Positions 1 to 9,674 of a DNA stretch of 64,000 bases are shown here, piece by piece; position 1 is the stretch's first letter, and the number at the start of each line of letters is the position of its first letter. The notes beneath the pieces were generated by a model, which saw nothing but the letters and a program-made list of their open reading frames with translations, was not told where the DNA came from and ran no database searches. The position numbers were made by a program, and so were the translations under genes. The stretch is from Azoarcus taiwanensis (GTDB taxonomy: Bacteria > Pseudomonadota > Gammaproteobacteria > Burkholderiales > Rhodocyclaceae), in NCBI RefSeq assembly GCF_012910885.1, contig NZ_WTVM01000004.1, forward strand, positions 1 to 64,000. The letters run 5' to 3'.

Positions 1-744
1 GCAGCTCGGGCGGGCCGGCGACAAGCACCCGCCGCGTCTGACCGGCCGATTCTACCAGCGGCAGCACGCGGCTGACGCTGACAGGGTAGGCGACGCTGCC
101 GACCCGGAATTCGACGGCTGCGCCTTCGATCAGACCGGAAACCTGGGCTTCCGGCACCAGGGCATGGATCTCGGTGTCGCGGGTGGAGGCGAGTACGAGC
201 AGGGGTGCGCCTGGACTGGCGTAATCACCTGTGCTGGCGAGGCGCTCGCGCACCACGCCGTCGAAGGGTGCGCGCACCGCTGCGCGGGCAAGCGCGACCC
301 TTGCGGCGTCAAGCGCCTGACGCGCCGCTGCGAGCTCGCTGCGAGTGACCGCCAGCTCGGTTTCCCGGATACGCAGACCGTCGGCGCTGACGAAACCCTG
401 CCCGGCGAGCGTGCGGGCCTGCTCCAACTGGGCCTCGGCAAGCGCGAGCCGGGCGGACAGCAGATCGACCTGAGCGCTCGCGCGGTCCGCGGCGATGCGG
501 TAGTCGGTGTTGTCGAGACGCAGCAGGACGTCGCCGGTGCTGACCGTGTCGCCGACGCGAACCTCGATGCGCTCGATGCGTGCACCGACCTCCGCGGCCA
601 CCCGTGCCTGGTCCAGCGCTTCGACGCGGGCGTTGACCCGCTGCTCCGGGTAGATCGCGAGCTCACCGAGCGGACGGGACGCCCACGGCTGAGCAGCAAC
701 CCATGCCGGCAGCAGAACAAGAAGCCAGAGAAAGTGGCGGAACA
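1..744 (-). CDS. RND efflux periplasmic adaptor (HlyD/MFP family), 3' end outside the window
   Basis: The reading frame opens at an ATG at 744 on the minus strand and is still open at base 1, so about 248 residues are present and the C terminus lies outside. The N terminus is a signal-like segment (MFRHFLWLLVLLPAWVAAQ). It is followed by a lipoyl/barrel strand (ARVAAEVGARIERIEVRVGD), an alpha-hairpin region rich in Ala, Glu and Arg, the return barrel strand (VRAPFDGVVRERLASTGDYA) and the start of the beta-barrel domain. This is the usual order in membrane fusion proteins that bridge an inner-membrane RND pump and an outer-membrane channel. The pump gene would be expected downstream, to the left of the window. 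The substrate cannot be inferred. Confidence 0.85.
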
Positions 745-804
745 TGATCGGGAGACCGTTCGATGACGGCGTCGTCGGTTGTGCAGCGCACAGCGTAATA
801 CGAC

Positions 805-1060
805 TCAGGCCGCGACGGAAGCGCTGTCGAGTGGAATTACCTGTATGGCTTCGGGCCGGGCGAGCGCACGTATCAGGATGCGGTAGATATTGAGGTCGGA
901 CAGGGCCGCACCAGCGTGGACCATTCGCGTATGTCGGCCTCGGATACCTCGACGATGCCGATCTCGGTGATGGACTCGCGCTGGCTCGGGCCGCGGGTGG
1001 CCTCGATGTCGACGAAGACAAGGCCGTGGGGCAGAAAGCGTTGCGGGATCAAGCGGTTCA
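805..1060 (-). pseudogene. remnant of a DEDDh 3'-5' exonuclease (DnaQ-like) gene
   Basis: One minus-strand frame contains LPHGLVFVDIEATRG followed by ITEIGIVEVSEADIREWSTL. This is the first DEDD motif (Asp and Glu of VDIEAT) and the next beta strand of DnaQ-like exonucleases. The frame then runs into unrelated residues and stops at 873. A neighbouring frame continues with LNIYRILIRALARPEAI to a stop at 805, which could be the original C terminus rejoined after an internal deletion and frameshift. The second and third DEDD motifs are missing, so the product cannot be an active nuclease. It may be the relic of a polymerase III epsilon-like repair exonuclease. The N-terminal identification is firm; the C-terminal part is a guess. 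Confidence 0.55.
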
Positions 1061-1268
1061 AACGTGCTCCGGCGGGAGACGGCCACGCTTTGAGCTGTAC
1101 CGGCGGCGATGGTCCGCCACCGGTCGCAGTGCGATCATCCTGGATACCGCCGTGCCACGTACCCGATGCGCGATCGGCCACGTAGTTGACGCACCCGCTA
1201 GGTGACCATCAGGCCAGCTTGTGTGGGCGTTCAAGCCCATCGCAAACGGTCAGCTGCGGATTGCAGGA

Positions 1269-1643
1269 TCACTCCGCCGGCGTAATGATCTCGCCCTCGA
1301 GTACTTTGTCCTCGCCGCTGTAGATCGCGACCTTGTTGAGGTGGAAGATCATTTCCATGCAGGTCTCGACGCCGGCCATCGGCCCGTCTTCCCATTCCCG
1401 GCAGTATTCGCCCTCATCGTTCACCCACCAGCGTCCCGTTCTTCCGGCGCTATCGCTGAGATTGCCGTCGCGGCCGAAATTCAGCGTGTAGGGCGTGCCG
1501 GCGCGGATGTAGATCCCCTGGAAAGTGGCCCCGGCGAGACGCTCGCTGAGCGACTCTGCTTCGGCCGGCTGGGCGTGGAGTGGTGTGGCGACCAGGATCA
1601 AGGAGACCGCGGCCGTCAGAATCGGCAGTTTTCGAAACTTCAT
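1269..1643 (-). CDS. small secreted protein of unknown function
   Basis: This encodes 124 residues starting MKFRKLPILTAAVSLILV with cleavage predicted after PLHA, so it should be exported to the periplasm. The mature part of about 100 residues is acidic, with a likely beta-rich fold (TPYTLNFGRDGNL, GRWWVNDEGEYC). It has two cysteines, in GEYCREW and ETCMEM, that could form a disulphide. I do not recognise the family; the WWVNDEGEYCREW pattern resembles small periplasmic lipocalin-like or DUF995-type proteins, but that is only an impression. It stands alone, with the PilZ gene divergent on its other side. Confidence 0.65.
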   Translation of the reverse strand: MKFRKLPILTAAVSLILVATPLHAQPAEAESLSERLAGATFQGIYIRAGTPYTLNFGRDGNLSDSAGRTGRWWVNDEGEYCREWEDGPMAGVETCMEMIFHLNKVAIYSGEDKVLEGEIITPAE

Positions 1644-1787
1644 GGGATTGCTTCCTCGTGGGTACGTGGGAAAATGTCATGTCGTTTTCGTTCGACATGA
1701 AGCCTGCGTTACAACAGACCGGTGTGATGCGTCAGAGTTTAGTCGGTACCCTACCTCAATTCTTCCCCCAGAACCTTTCTTCATCCT

Positions 1788-2582
1788 ATGGCGCCCCAGC
1801 CGATCACCAGCAGCACCCCCGAGAACTCAGCGACAGTCGAAATGCGCGACGAGTCCGGCGGCAATACACCCGGCAGCAAGCCGGCACCGGTGAAGCCGGA
1901 ACGCAAGCGACCGTTCGCCTTCAAGGACATGCAGCTTGCGGTTGGAGATAGACTTCAGGTGCAGCTGCCGGCGCACCTTCAGGTTCCGAGGACGTATGTG
2001 CGCCTCGTGGGTCATCTCGACAAGGCCAGCGTCATCGTCACGGCGCCGATGCACAAAGGCATGCGAGTTCCTCTGATCGAGAATGAATTGCTTGTAGTGC
2101 GGGCTTTCACCCGTCAGAGCGCCTTCTTGTTCAACTGCTCGGTGTTGAGAGTTTGCAGGCTGCCGTTCGATTACCTGCATCTCAGTTTCCCGAGCGAAAT
2201 CAAGGGTACCGTCATTCGCAAGGCGACCCGTGTGCGGGCTGGCGTGCCAGTCGAGATCGCTGGCCGCAGTTCCGAGGATCCGGGTGGTGCGGTCATGGAG
2301 AACATCAGCGCCTCAGGCGCGCTGGTCGTAGCGCCTGCTCCGCTCGGCAACAAGGGCGATGCGCTGCGTCTGCGCTTCATGCTGGATATTCACGGGTGCC
2401 AGAGCCAGGTCGAGCTCGAGGCGAGGCTGCGTTACCTCGATCTCTCCGCAGAAGGGGCCGATCTCGGCGATGTGAGCTATCAGCATGGTTTCGAGTTCGA
2501 GAACCCGGATCCTTCAATGCTGATGCTGCTCAAGGGGTACGTGTACCAGCAGATCATCGAACGTCCGCAGTCCCTGGTCTGA
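1788..2582 (+). CDS. PilZ-domain c-di-GMP receptor, YcgR-like flagellar brake protein
   Basis: This protein has 264 residues. A charged, proline-rich N-terminal tail (1-45) is followed by a YcgR-N/PilZN-type beta domain (about 46-135) and a C-terminal PilZ domain (about 140-255). The c-di-GMP binding signature is complete: an RxxxR motif at Arg144-Arg148 (RKATR) and N/DxSxxG at Asn172-Gly177 (NISASG). Proteins of this layout bind c-di-GMP and slow the flagellar motor or act on pili and export systems. There are no flagellar genes next to it, so the target is unknown. The start was taken at the first ATG of the frame; a later start would remove part of the disordered tail only. Confidence 0.85.
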   Translation: MAPQPITSSTPENSATVEMRDESGGNTPGSKPAPVKPERKRPFAFKDMQLAVGDRLQVQLPAHLQVPRTYVRLVGHLDKASVIVTAPMHKGMRVPLIENELLVVRAFTRQSAFLFNCSVLRVCRLPFDYLHLSFPSEIKGTVIRKATRVRAGVPVEIAGRSSEDPGGAVMENISASGALVVAPAPLGNKGDALRLRFMLDIHGCQSQVELEARLRYLDLSAEGADLGDVSYQHGFEFENPDPSMLMLLKGYVYQQIIERPQSLV

Positions 2583-2604
2583 AAGGCCGGGTCTTTTCTT
2601 TCAG
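2579..2604 (+). terminator. weak hairpin at the end of the PilZ gene
   Basis: The inverted repeat CTGAAAG / CTTTCAG overlaps the stop codon of the PilZ gene with a 12-base loop. There is no clear T-run after it, so termination here is doubtful. Confidence 0.25.
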
Positions 2605-2807
2605 GGTTTCTGTCCGTTCAGCGTGGGGCCGCCCGCGCTTCTGGGTGACAATGGGCCAAGGTGTTCGGGCCGCAATCGAGCTCCGACGGCTTCGGCGCGC
2701 CGAGTGGATTACGCCAAGTTCTCGACGGTTTGTCTCGCGGGATCACGACATTTTTTTGCGCGAAATCGGTCCACCGGGGAAAAAATGGCTCATAATCTGC
2801 AAGTTTG

Positions 2808-2829
2808 CCGCCGCTGGGCGGATTTTTTT
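2808..2829 (+). terminator. intrinsic terminator or attenuator 30 bp before gdhA
   Basis: CCGCC (2808-2812) pairs with GGCGG (2817-2821) across a four-base loop, followed by A and seven T residues (2823-2829). It may end readthrough from the PilZ gene. A CATAAT -10-like hexamer lies at 2791-2796, just upstream, so it could also sit in the gdhA leader and attenuate it. Confidence 0.45.
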
Positions 2830-2843
2830 GGCCTTTTTTTTGA

Positions 2844-4202
<1,359 letters not shown>

Positions 4203-4228
4203 ACCCGCAGCGATCGCGCAGAACGAAG

Positions 4229-4254
4229 AGCCGGGGTATCCCCGGCTTTTTTTT
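4229..4254 (+). terminator. rho-independent terminator of gdhA
   Basis: AGCCGGGG (4229-4236) and CCCCGGCT (4240-4247) form a perfect 8-bp stem with a three-base loop, followed by a T-rich tract to 4254. Confidence 0.9.
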
Positions 4255-4410
4255 CGTGTGTCGCCGGCGACCAACGTCTTTACACGCAACTGATCCGAAG
4301 CGCCCGCCCCGAGATGGCGGCGCTTCCAGGCATGACCGGCTTCCACCAGGCGTGCCCGGATTTGCCATTTGTCCCTGCGCTGACCTAAGCTCGGCCAGCG
4401 AGGTGTCGAA

Positions 4411-5406
4411 ATGAATGCGTTTCCAGAACTGTACGTCCCGCCGTGGACCACGAACCCCCAGGGGGATACCCGCCGCGTCGGTGTCGAGCTGGAGATGAAT
4501 GGCATGACGCTCGATCGGCTTGCCGAGCTCGCAGCCGACCATCTCGGTCTGGCAGTCGAGCGACGAGGGCGTCACGAGCGTGCGCTGGTGGGCGACGAAG
4601 CCGGAGAATGGCTGGTCGAGCTTGATTTCGATCTGCTCAAGCGCATGGGCCGGGAGGAGCGCGAGGCCGGTACGTTGGCCGGCGATATCGGCAATTCGGT
4701 AGAGGACCTGCTTGCGTGGTTCGCCGAGACTGTCGTGCCGCTTGAACTCGTCAGTCCTCCCTTGCCCTTCGGACGCCTTGAGGAGGTTCAGGCGCTCATC
4801 GCCCATTTGCGCAGAGCCGGCGCCAAAGGGACATCCGATCGGGTGCTCAACGCGTTCGGCATGCAGTTCAACCCCGAGATTCCAAGTGCCGACGTTGGCT
4901 TGCTGCTCGGCATTTTCAAGGCGTTTCTGTGTCTGTACGAGTGGCTTTATCAACGCGCCGACATCGACATGTCGCGCCGGGTCACGAGCTATATCGATCC
5001 GTTTCCGACCGAGTATGTGCGCAAGGTCGTGGATCCCGGTTACGCACCGGATCTCGCGACGTTGATCGACGACTATCTGGAAGACAATCCGACCCGCAAC
5101 CGCGCGCTGGACCTCTTGCCGCTGTTTGCGTTCCTTGACCAGGCCCGGGTTCGGGGTTCGGTGGACGACGTACTGATCAAGGCCCGCCCGACCTTTCACT
5201 ATCGATTGCCCGACTGCGACATCCACGTGCCGGGCTGGGGCTTGCATCTCGCGTGGAACGACTGGGTGGCGGTTGAGCGATTGGCCGCCGATCCGGCCAG
5301 GTTGCTGGCGTGCTGTGCTGCCTACTGTGAACACCTCGACAACCCTGTGCAGCGCTGGTTGGGCGATTGGGCGGCGGAGACCGACCGCAAATGGCTCGCC
5401 CGGTAA
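4411..5406 (+). CDS. amidoligase family protein (glutamine-synthetase-like COOH-NH2 ligase)
   Basis: This protein has 331 residues. The N terminus carries the family signature RRVGVELEMNGM, the glutamate-bearing strand of the putative amidoligase (GCS/GS-like) fold, followed by further acidic and basic positions (WLVELDFDLLK, VVPLELVSPPLP, NAFGMQFNPEI). Amidoligases of this group are predicted to join an amine to a carboxylate using ATP, making small-molecule or peptide amides; no substrate is established for this branch. The next gene overlaps by 16 bp and encodes a class I glutamine amidotransferase-like hydrolase. This recurring pairing implies that the two act on the same gamma-glutamyl-type bond. 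No membrane segment or signal is present, so it should act in the cytoplasm. Confidence 0.8.
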   Translation: MNAFPELYVPPWTTNPQGDTRRVGVELEMNGMTLDRLAELAADHLGLAVERRGRHERALVGDEAGEWLVELDFDLLKRMGREEREAGTLAGDIGNSVEDLLAWFAETVVPLELVSPPLPFGRLEEVQALIAHLRRAGAKGTSDRVLNAFGMQFNPEIPSADVGLLLGIFKAFLCLYEWLYQRADIDMSRRVTSYIDPFPTEYVRKVVDPGYAPDLATLIDDYLEDNPTRNRALDLLPLFAFLDQARVRGSVDDVLIKARPTFHYRLPDCDIHVPGWGLHLAWNDWVAVERLAADPARLLACCAAYCEHLDNPVQRWLGDWAAETDRKWLAR

Positions 5407-6080
5407 TCGCGGTCACCGGGCCGGAGCGTGGCGCATTCGGACCACGCGCGCTGGTCGCTGCGGCTATCCGCTGGTACGGCGGCAAGCCGGTCCATATTCG
5501 ACCGAGCGAGATAGACTGCCACCCCGCGTATGATGGCGTCGTCGTAACAGGCGGGCACGACATAGATCCGGTGCTCTACGCTGCGGAGCCCGAGGTGGAA
5601 CCGCGTCATGACAAGGCCCGCGATGCACTCGAGACCCGGATCATCGAAGAGGCGCTGTGGCGGCGCCTGCCTCTGCTCGGCATTTGCCGGGGCGCACAGT
5701 TGCTCAATGTCTGTCTCGGGGGCAGCCTCCATCAGGAGCTGCGCAGCCGCAGGCGCCACACGTCGAATCGGTGGACGATACTGCCACTGAAAACCCTCAG
5801 GATCCAAAGCGGAACGGTGCTCGCGGAGCTGATGGGCGGTGCGCGTTGCCGTATCAACAGCCTGCACAATCAGGCGATCGACACGGTTGGCGACGGGCTC
5901 AGAGTCAGCGGCGTCGATCTCGATGGCATCGTCCAGGCCATAGAAGACCCGTCACGCGGATTTCTGGTCGGGGTTCAGTGGCATCCGGAGTTCCTGATTG
6001 CCATGCCGCGCCACAGAGTGCTCTTTCGAGCGCTGGTGGAAGCCGCCACGGCGGCAGCAGGTTCGCGCACCGTTGCTTGA
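5391..6080 (+). CDS. class I glutamine amidotransferase-like protein (gamma-glutamyl-GABA hydrolase / peptidase C26 type)
   Basis: This protein has 229 residues from the ATG at 5391, which lies inside the end of the amidoligase gene. The nucleophile elbow GICRGAQLLNV supplies the catalytic Cys, and GVQWHPEF near the C terminus supplies the His-Glu pair. The oxyanion/GG segment VVVTGGHDIDPVLY is typical of PuuD-like gamma-glutamyl hydrolases. The frame remains open 24 bases upstream of this ATG, but the product family usually starts at MARPVIAVTGP, as chosen here. Close coupling to the amidoligase suggests that it either removes gamma-glutamyl groups from, or feeds ammonia to, the product of its partner. 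Confidence 0.85.
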   Translation: MARPVIAVTGPERGAFGPRALVAAAIRWYGGKPVHIRPSEIDCHPAYDGVVVTGGHDIDPVLYAAEPEVEPRHDKARDALETRIIEEALWRRLPLLGICRGAQLLNVCLGGSLHQELRSRRRHTSNRWTILPLKTLRIQSGTVLAELMGGARCRINSLHNQAIDTVGDGLRVSGVDLDGIVQAIEDPSRGFLVGVQWHPEFLIAMPRHRVLFRALVEAATAAAGSRTVA

Positions 6081-6245
6081 TCGGTCAGTCGGTCTCAGTG
6101 CTTTCTTCAGTGACGCGTAAACGATAAATCCATTCCGGACGCCTGCGCATCCACCACCGCTGAAACCCGGAATCGTGGTGCATCGCAGCAACCCTGTGAC
6201 ATACTTCGACTCATGATCCACGAGCGCGCATGTTCAGTCCGCCGC

Positions 6246-7475
6246 ATGCTGAAGCAATGGTCCAAAACCTTGCTACTGGCGTGTCTGTTGAGCTGGGTAT
6301 CGGTTGCCAGCCCGGCCGGTGCAAATGTCGAACTGCACGTCTTCTGGAGCGTGGACTGCCCGCACTGTGTGAGTCAGAAGCCCTTTCTTGCCGAGCTGGC
6401 CGAGCGCCACCCTGAAGTCGTCGTCTACGACTACGAGATCTCCCGGACCAGCGAGCATCATCGTCGTTTCATCGACATGGCGCTTGCGCACGGCATCGAG
6501 CCGGGTTCGGTGCCGACCTTGTTCGCTGCGGGGCGCGCCTGGATCGGAGACTCGCCCCAGATCCGGCGAGAAATCGAGATCGCGGTTGCGTGGGCGATTG
6601 GAGCGATGTCGGGCGGCGAGCAGGCCGATGTCCCGTCGCAGCCGTCGCGTGAGACGACCCGCCTGCCGGGGGGACTCGACCCGGTGCGCGATTCCATTGT
6701 GCTGACCACCTTGCTGATCGCCTTCGTCGATGGTTTCAACCCCTGTTCTTTGTGGGTGCTGACCTTGCTGCTCGGCCTGGTCATCCACTCGGGTTCGCGC
6801 GGCCGGATCGCATTGGTCGGCGTCACCTTTCTCACGACCACCTCGCTGATATACGGCGCCTTCATCGCCGGGGTGTTCAGCGTGTTGAGCTTCATTCTCT
6901 ACCTGAGCTGGGTACAGTGGCTGGTCGCAGCCTTTGCACTCACCTTCGGGCTGGTCAACGTCAAGGACTATTTCTGGTTTCGGCGCGGTCCATCCTTGAC
7001 CATCGCCGACAGCCACAAGCCGGGCATCTACAAGGGCATCCGCAGCCTGACCGATCGCCGGCTCGGAGGGCTCGGACTGGTCTTTGCGACTGTCGTCATG
7101 GCCTCCGGCATCGCTCTGGTCGAACTGCCGTGCACCGCCGGTTTCCCAGTGGTGTGGAGCGGCATCGTCGCGGACCGCGGTATTTCCGGGGCGGCATTCG
7201 TGCTGTTGCTGGCGCTTTATCTGCTGGTCTACTTGTCGATCGAACTCGTGGTCTTCCTGATCGCCTTGCTGACACTGCGCATGCAGCGTTTCGAGGAGCG
7301 GCATGGCCGCGCGCTGAAACTCGTCGGCGGCATGGTCATGGTCGCGCTGGCCGTCGTATTGGTCATGGCACCGGACCTGATGAACGACTTGTCCGGCTCG
7401 GTCGCGGTGTTCGGTATCGCACTGCTGGCGGCAGGTTTGATAATGGCGGTGGATCGGCTGCGATCTTCGCGTTGA
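6246..7475 (+). CDS. periplasmic thioredoxin domain fused to a DsbD/CcdA-like membrane domain
   Basis: This protein has 409 residues from the ATG at 6246, which places a good signal sequence at the N terminus (cut after PAGA). An in-frame ATG at 6213 is the alternative. A thioredoxin-like domain follows with the active-site pair Cys38-Pro-His-Cys41 (FWSVDCPHC) and a cis-Pro region (GSVPTLF). After a linker come at least six hydrophobic spans with two membrane cysteines, in GFNPCSLWVL and VELPCTAGFP, which resemble the paired cysteines of DsbD and CcdA. The likely role is passing reducing power across the inner membrane to the attached periplasmic thioredoxin. Usual DsbD has its thioredoxin domain at the C terminus; here it is at the N terminus. 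Confidence 0.8.
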   Translation: MLKQWSKTLLLACLLSWVSVASPAGANVELHVFWSVDCPHCVSQKPFLAELAERHPEVVVYDYEISRTSEHHRRFIDMALAHGIEPGSVPTLFAAGRAWIGDSPQIRREIEIAVAWAIGAMSGGEQADVPSQPSRETTRLPGGLDPVRDSIVLTTLLIAFVDGFNPCSLWVLTLLLGLVIHSGSRGRIALVGVTFLTTTSLIYGAFIAGVFSVLSFILYLSWVQWLVAAFALTFGLVNVKDYFWFRRGPSLTIADSHKPGIYKGIRSLTDRRLGGLGLVFATVVMASGIALVELPCTAGFPVVWSGIVADRGISGAAFVLLLALYLLVYLSIELVVFLIALLTLRMQRFEERHGRALKLVGGMVMVALAVVLVMAPDLMNDLSGSVAVFGIALLAAGLIMAVDRLRSSR

Positions 7476-7525
7476 CACGCCGCCAGGGCTGCTATGCTGA
7501 AATGCTAGCTTCTTCGGGACGAACC

Positions 7526-9343
7526 ATGACAGACGAACGCTCAAGCGCGATGCGCGCAAGTCTCTGCACCCTGGGTTTTGCGCTCCTGCTGGGTTGTTCC
7601 GCTCCGCTCGTCACGCGTACCGATGCGACGAGCGCCGCGATTCAGCCTGAGGCCGCTTCAGGCATCGAAGCGAGGACTGGTTGGGCGACGACGCGCTTTG
7701 CGGTCGCGGCGGCCAATCCGCTTGCGACCGAAGCCGGGTACCGGATTCTCCGGGCCGGTGGCTCGGCGGTGGATGCCGCGATCGCGGTGCAGATGGTGCT
7801 GACCCTGGTCGAACCGCAGTCGAGCGGCATTGGTGGCGGGGCCTTCCTGATGCATTTCGATCGCGGCGAAGTCACCGCCTGGGACGGGCGTGAAACCGCG
7901 CCGGCCGGTGTGACCGAATCCTTGTTCCTTGATACCGAGGGCCAACCCCTGCCCTTCATCGAGGCCGCCGCGAGCGGCCGCTCGGTCGGCGTGCCCGGCG
8001 TGTTGCGCATGCTCGAGGCGGTGCACCGCGAGCATGGACGCCTGCCGTGGCCGGATCTGTTCGCTCCGGCCATCGAGTTGGCCGAGAGCGGCTTCGCGGT
8101 GAGCAACCGACTGCACACCATGCTCGCGACCGACCCGGCCCTGCGTGACGATGCCGCTGCAGCCGCCTTCTACTACGATGCCGCGGGTGAGCCGTGGCCG
8201 GTCGGTCATGTGCTGACCAACCCCGCGCTGGCCGCGATTCTGCGTGACATCGCAATCAACGGAGCCGATGCGCTCCACAGTGGCCCGATCGCACGCGACA
8301 TCGTCGCCCGGGTGGCAGCGCACCCTCGAGGCGCCGGCAGCCTCTCGGAGCAGGATCTCGCGGACTACCGGCCGCTGCGCCGTGATCCGCTGTGCACCGA
8401 CTGGCGTCGCTATCGGGTTTGTGGTTTTCCACCGCCTTCGTCCGGGCATCTGGCGATGATGCAGATCGTCGGCATTCTCGACAACCTGCCACCGCAAACT
8501 GATGTGCTGGCAGGCGATCTGCCGTCTGTCACCTGGCTGCACGGCTTCCTCGAAGCGGCGCGGCTGGCTTTTGCCGACCGGGCGCTGTACGTGGCCGACC
8601 CCGATTTCGTCGCGGCGCCCGGTAGTGACTGGCGCACCCTGCTGGCGCCGGCCTATTTGCGCGACCGGGCCGGTTTGATCGGCGAGCAGAGCATGGGTCG
8701 CGCCGAAGCCGGCAACCCGGCGCCTGAAACCGCCAGATTCGCGCCCCAGCACGAACAGACGGCCTACGGCACTAGCCACATCAGCATCGTCGACGCCTTC
8801 GGCAATGGCTTGGCGATGACCACCACGATCGAATCCGCCTTCGGTTCTCGCATCCTGGCCGATGGTGGCACGGGCTTGCCGGGTGGCTATCTGCTCAACA
8901 ACGAACTCACCGACTTCTCCTTCCGACCGCGCGACGAAGCCGGCATGCCGATCGCCAATCGGGTGGAGCCCGGAAAGCGTCCGCGCTCGAGCATGAGCCC
9001 GACTCTGGTGTTCGATGCCACGAGCGGCGAACTGCTTGCCAGCCTCGGCTCGCCGGGGGGCGCCGCAATCATCCATTACACCGCACGTGCGTTGTGGGCG
9101 CTGTTCGACTGGGGCCTGGACGCCCAGCGCGCGCTCGACCTGCCGCACGTGATCACGCTTGGCGGTCCGGTCTTCATGGAACAGGGCCGCTGGCCGGAAG
9201 CCACCCTCGAAGCTCTGCGCGCCCGTGGCCACGAGGTCAGCGAGCGCGAGCTCACCAGCGGTTTGCAGGCGATCCAGCGCACGGCTGAAGGCTGGTTCGG
9301 CGGCGCCGATCCGCGCCGCGAGGGCGTGGTGATGGGGGAGTGA
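7526..9343 (+). CDS. ggt: gamma-glutamyltransferase (glutathione hydrolase), predicted lipoprotein
   Basis: This protein has about 605 residues. The start at 7526 has a GGGA-like ribosome binding site; ATG 7502 and ATG 7550 are alternatives. The N terminus has a lipobox (ALLLGC), so the precursor is probably anchored as a lipoprotein. The family signatures are present: SAVDAAIAVQMVLTLVEPQSSGIGGG in the large subunit and the autocleavage/nucleophile threonine in YGTSHISIVDAFGN. The small-subunit loop (PGGYLLNNELTDFSF) and the oxyanion segment RPRSSMSPTLVF follow. The enzyme splits gamma-glutamyl bonds of glutathione and related peptides in the periplasm. It follows the thioredoxin/DsbD-like gene closely, which fits thiol handling in the periplasm. 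Confidence 0.92.
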   Translation: MTDERSSAMRASLCTLGFALLLGCSAPLVTRTDATSAAIQPEAASGIEARTGWATTRFAVAAANPLATEAGYRILRAGGSAVDAAIAVQMVLTLVEPQSSGIGGGAFLMHFDRGEVTAWDGRETAPAGVTESLFLDTEGQPLPFIEAAASGRSVGVPGVLRMLEAVHREHGRLPWPDLFAPAIELAESGFAVSNRLHTMLATDPALRDDAAAAAFYYDAAGEPWPVGHVLTNPALAAILRDIAINGADALHSGPIARDIVARVAAHPRGAGSLSEQDLADYRPLRRDPLCTDWRRYRVCGFPPPSSGHLAMMQIVGILDNLPPQTDVLAGDLPSVTWLHGFLEAARLAFADRALYVADPDFVAAPGSDWRTLLAPAYLRDRAGLIGEQSMGRAEAGNPAPETARFAPQHEQTAYGTSHISIVDAFGNGLAMTTTIESAFGSRILADGGTGLPGGYLLNNELTDFSFRPRDEAGMPIANRVEPGKRPRSSMSPTLVFDATSGELLASLGSPGGAAIIHYTARALWALFDWGLDAQRALDLPHVITLGGPVFMEQGRWPEATLEALRARGHEVSERELTSGLQAIQRTAEGWFGGADPRREGVVMGE

Positions 9344-9407
9344 TGGCACCGTCGCCAAGCGCTCGCTCGGGTAGAATCCACTGACCGTTCCGGACCCGAT
9401 TCAGCAG

Positions 9408-9674
9408 ATGGCCAGAAACGACTACAAGCGTAACGAAAGGCTCTACCAGATCGCACTGCGCCGCGACTGGACCTACTCGCTGAAGCTCGCGCTGATCGGC
9501 TTCGTCGTGGGGGTGCTGGCGATCCCCGCGCTGCTGGCCGGCGACCCGGACCTCCATCCGCTGAGCCGCACGGTCTCCTTCGTTGCCTGGGTGTTCAGTC
9601 TTGGTTTCGGCGGCATCGCGGCCTATCGTTTCTACGTTCAGCGAAGCAAAAAAAAGACGGAGGACCACCCGTGA
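9408..9674 (+). CDS. small two-span membrane protein of unknown function
   Basis: This protein has 88 residues. The N terminus is positively charged (MARNDYKRNERLYQIALRRDW) and is followed by two hydrophobic spans, LALIGFVVGVLAIPALLAG and VSFVAWVFSLGFGGIAAY. The tail is lysine-rich (QRSKKKTEDHP). The last codons overlap the start of pncA by 4 bp, so the two are translationally coupled. I do not recognise a family. Confidence 0.6.
   Translation: MARNDYKRNERLYQIALRRDWTYSLKLALIGFVVGVLAIPALLAGDPDLHPLSRTVSFVAWVFSLGFGGIAAYRFYVQRSKKKTEDHP

Noticed and set aside
164-766. 200-codon plus-strand frame at the left edge
   Set aside because: It is opposite the RND adaptor gene, whose lipoyl and hairpin motifs are clear.
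6752-7525. In-frame extension upstream of the gamma-glutamyltransferase start
   Set aside because: It overlaps the thioredoxin/DsbD-like gene in another frame and reads as arginine-rich nonsense; the lipoprotein signal supports the later start.
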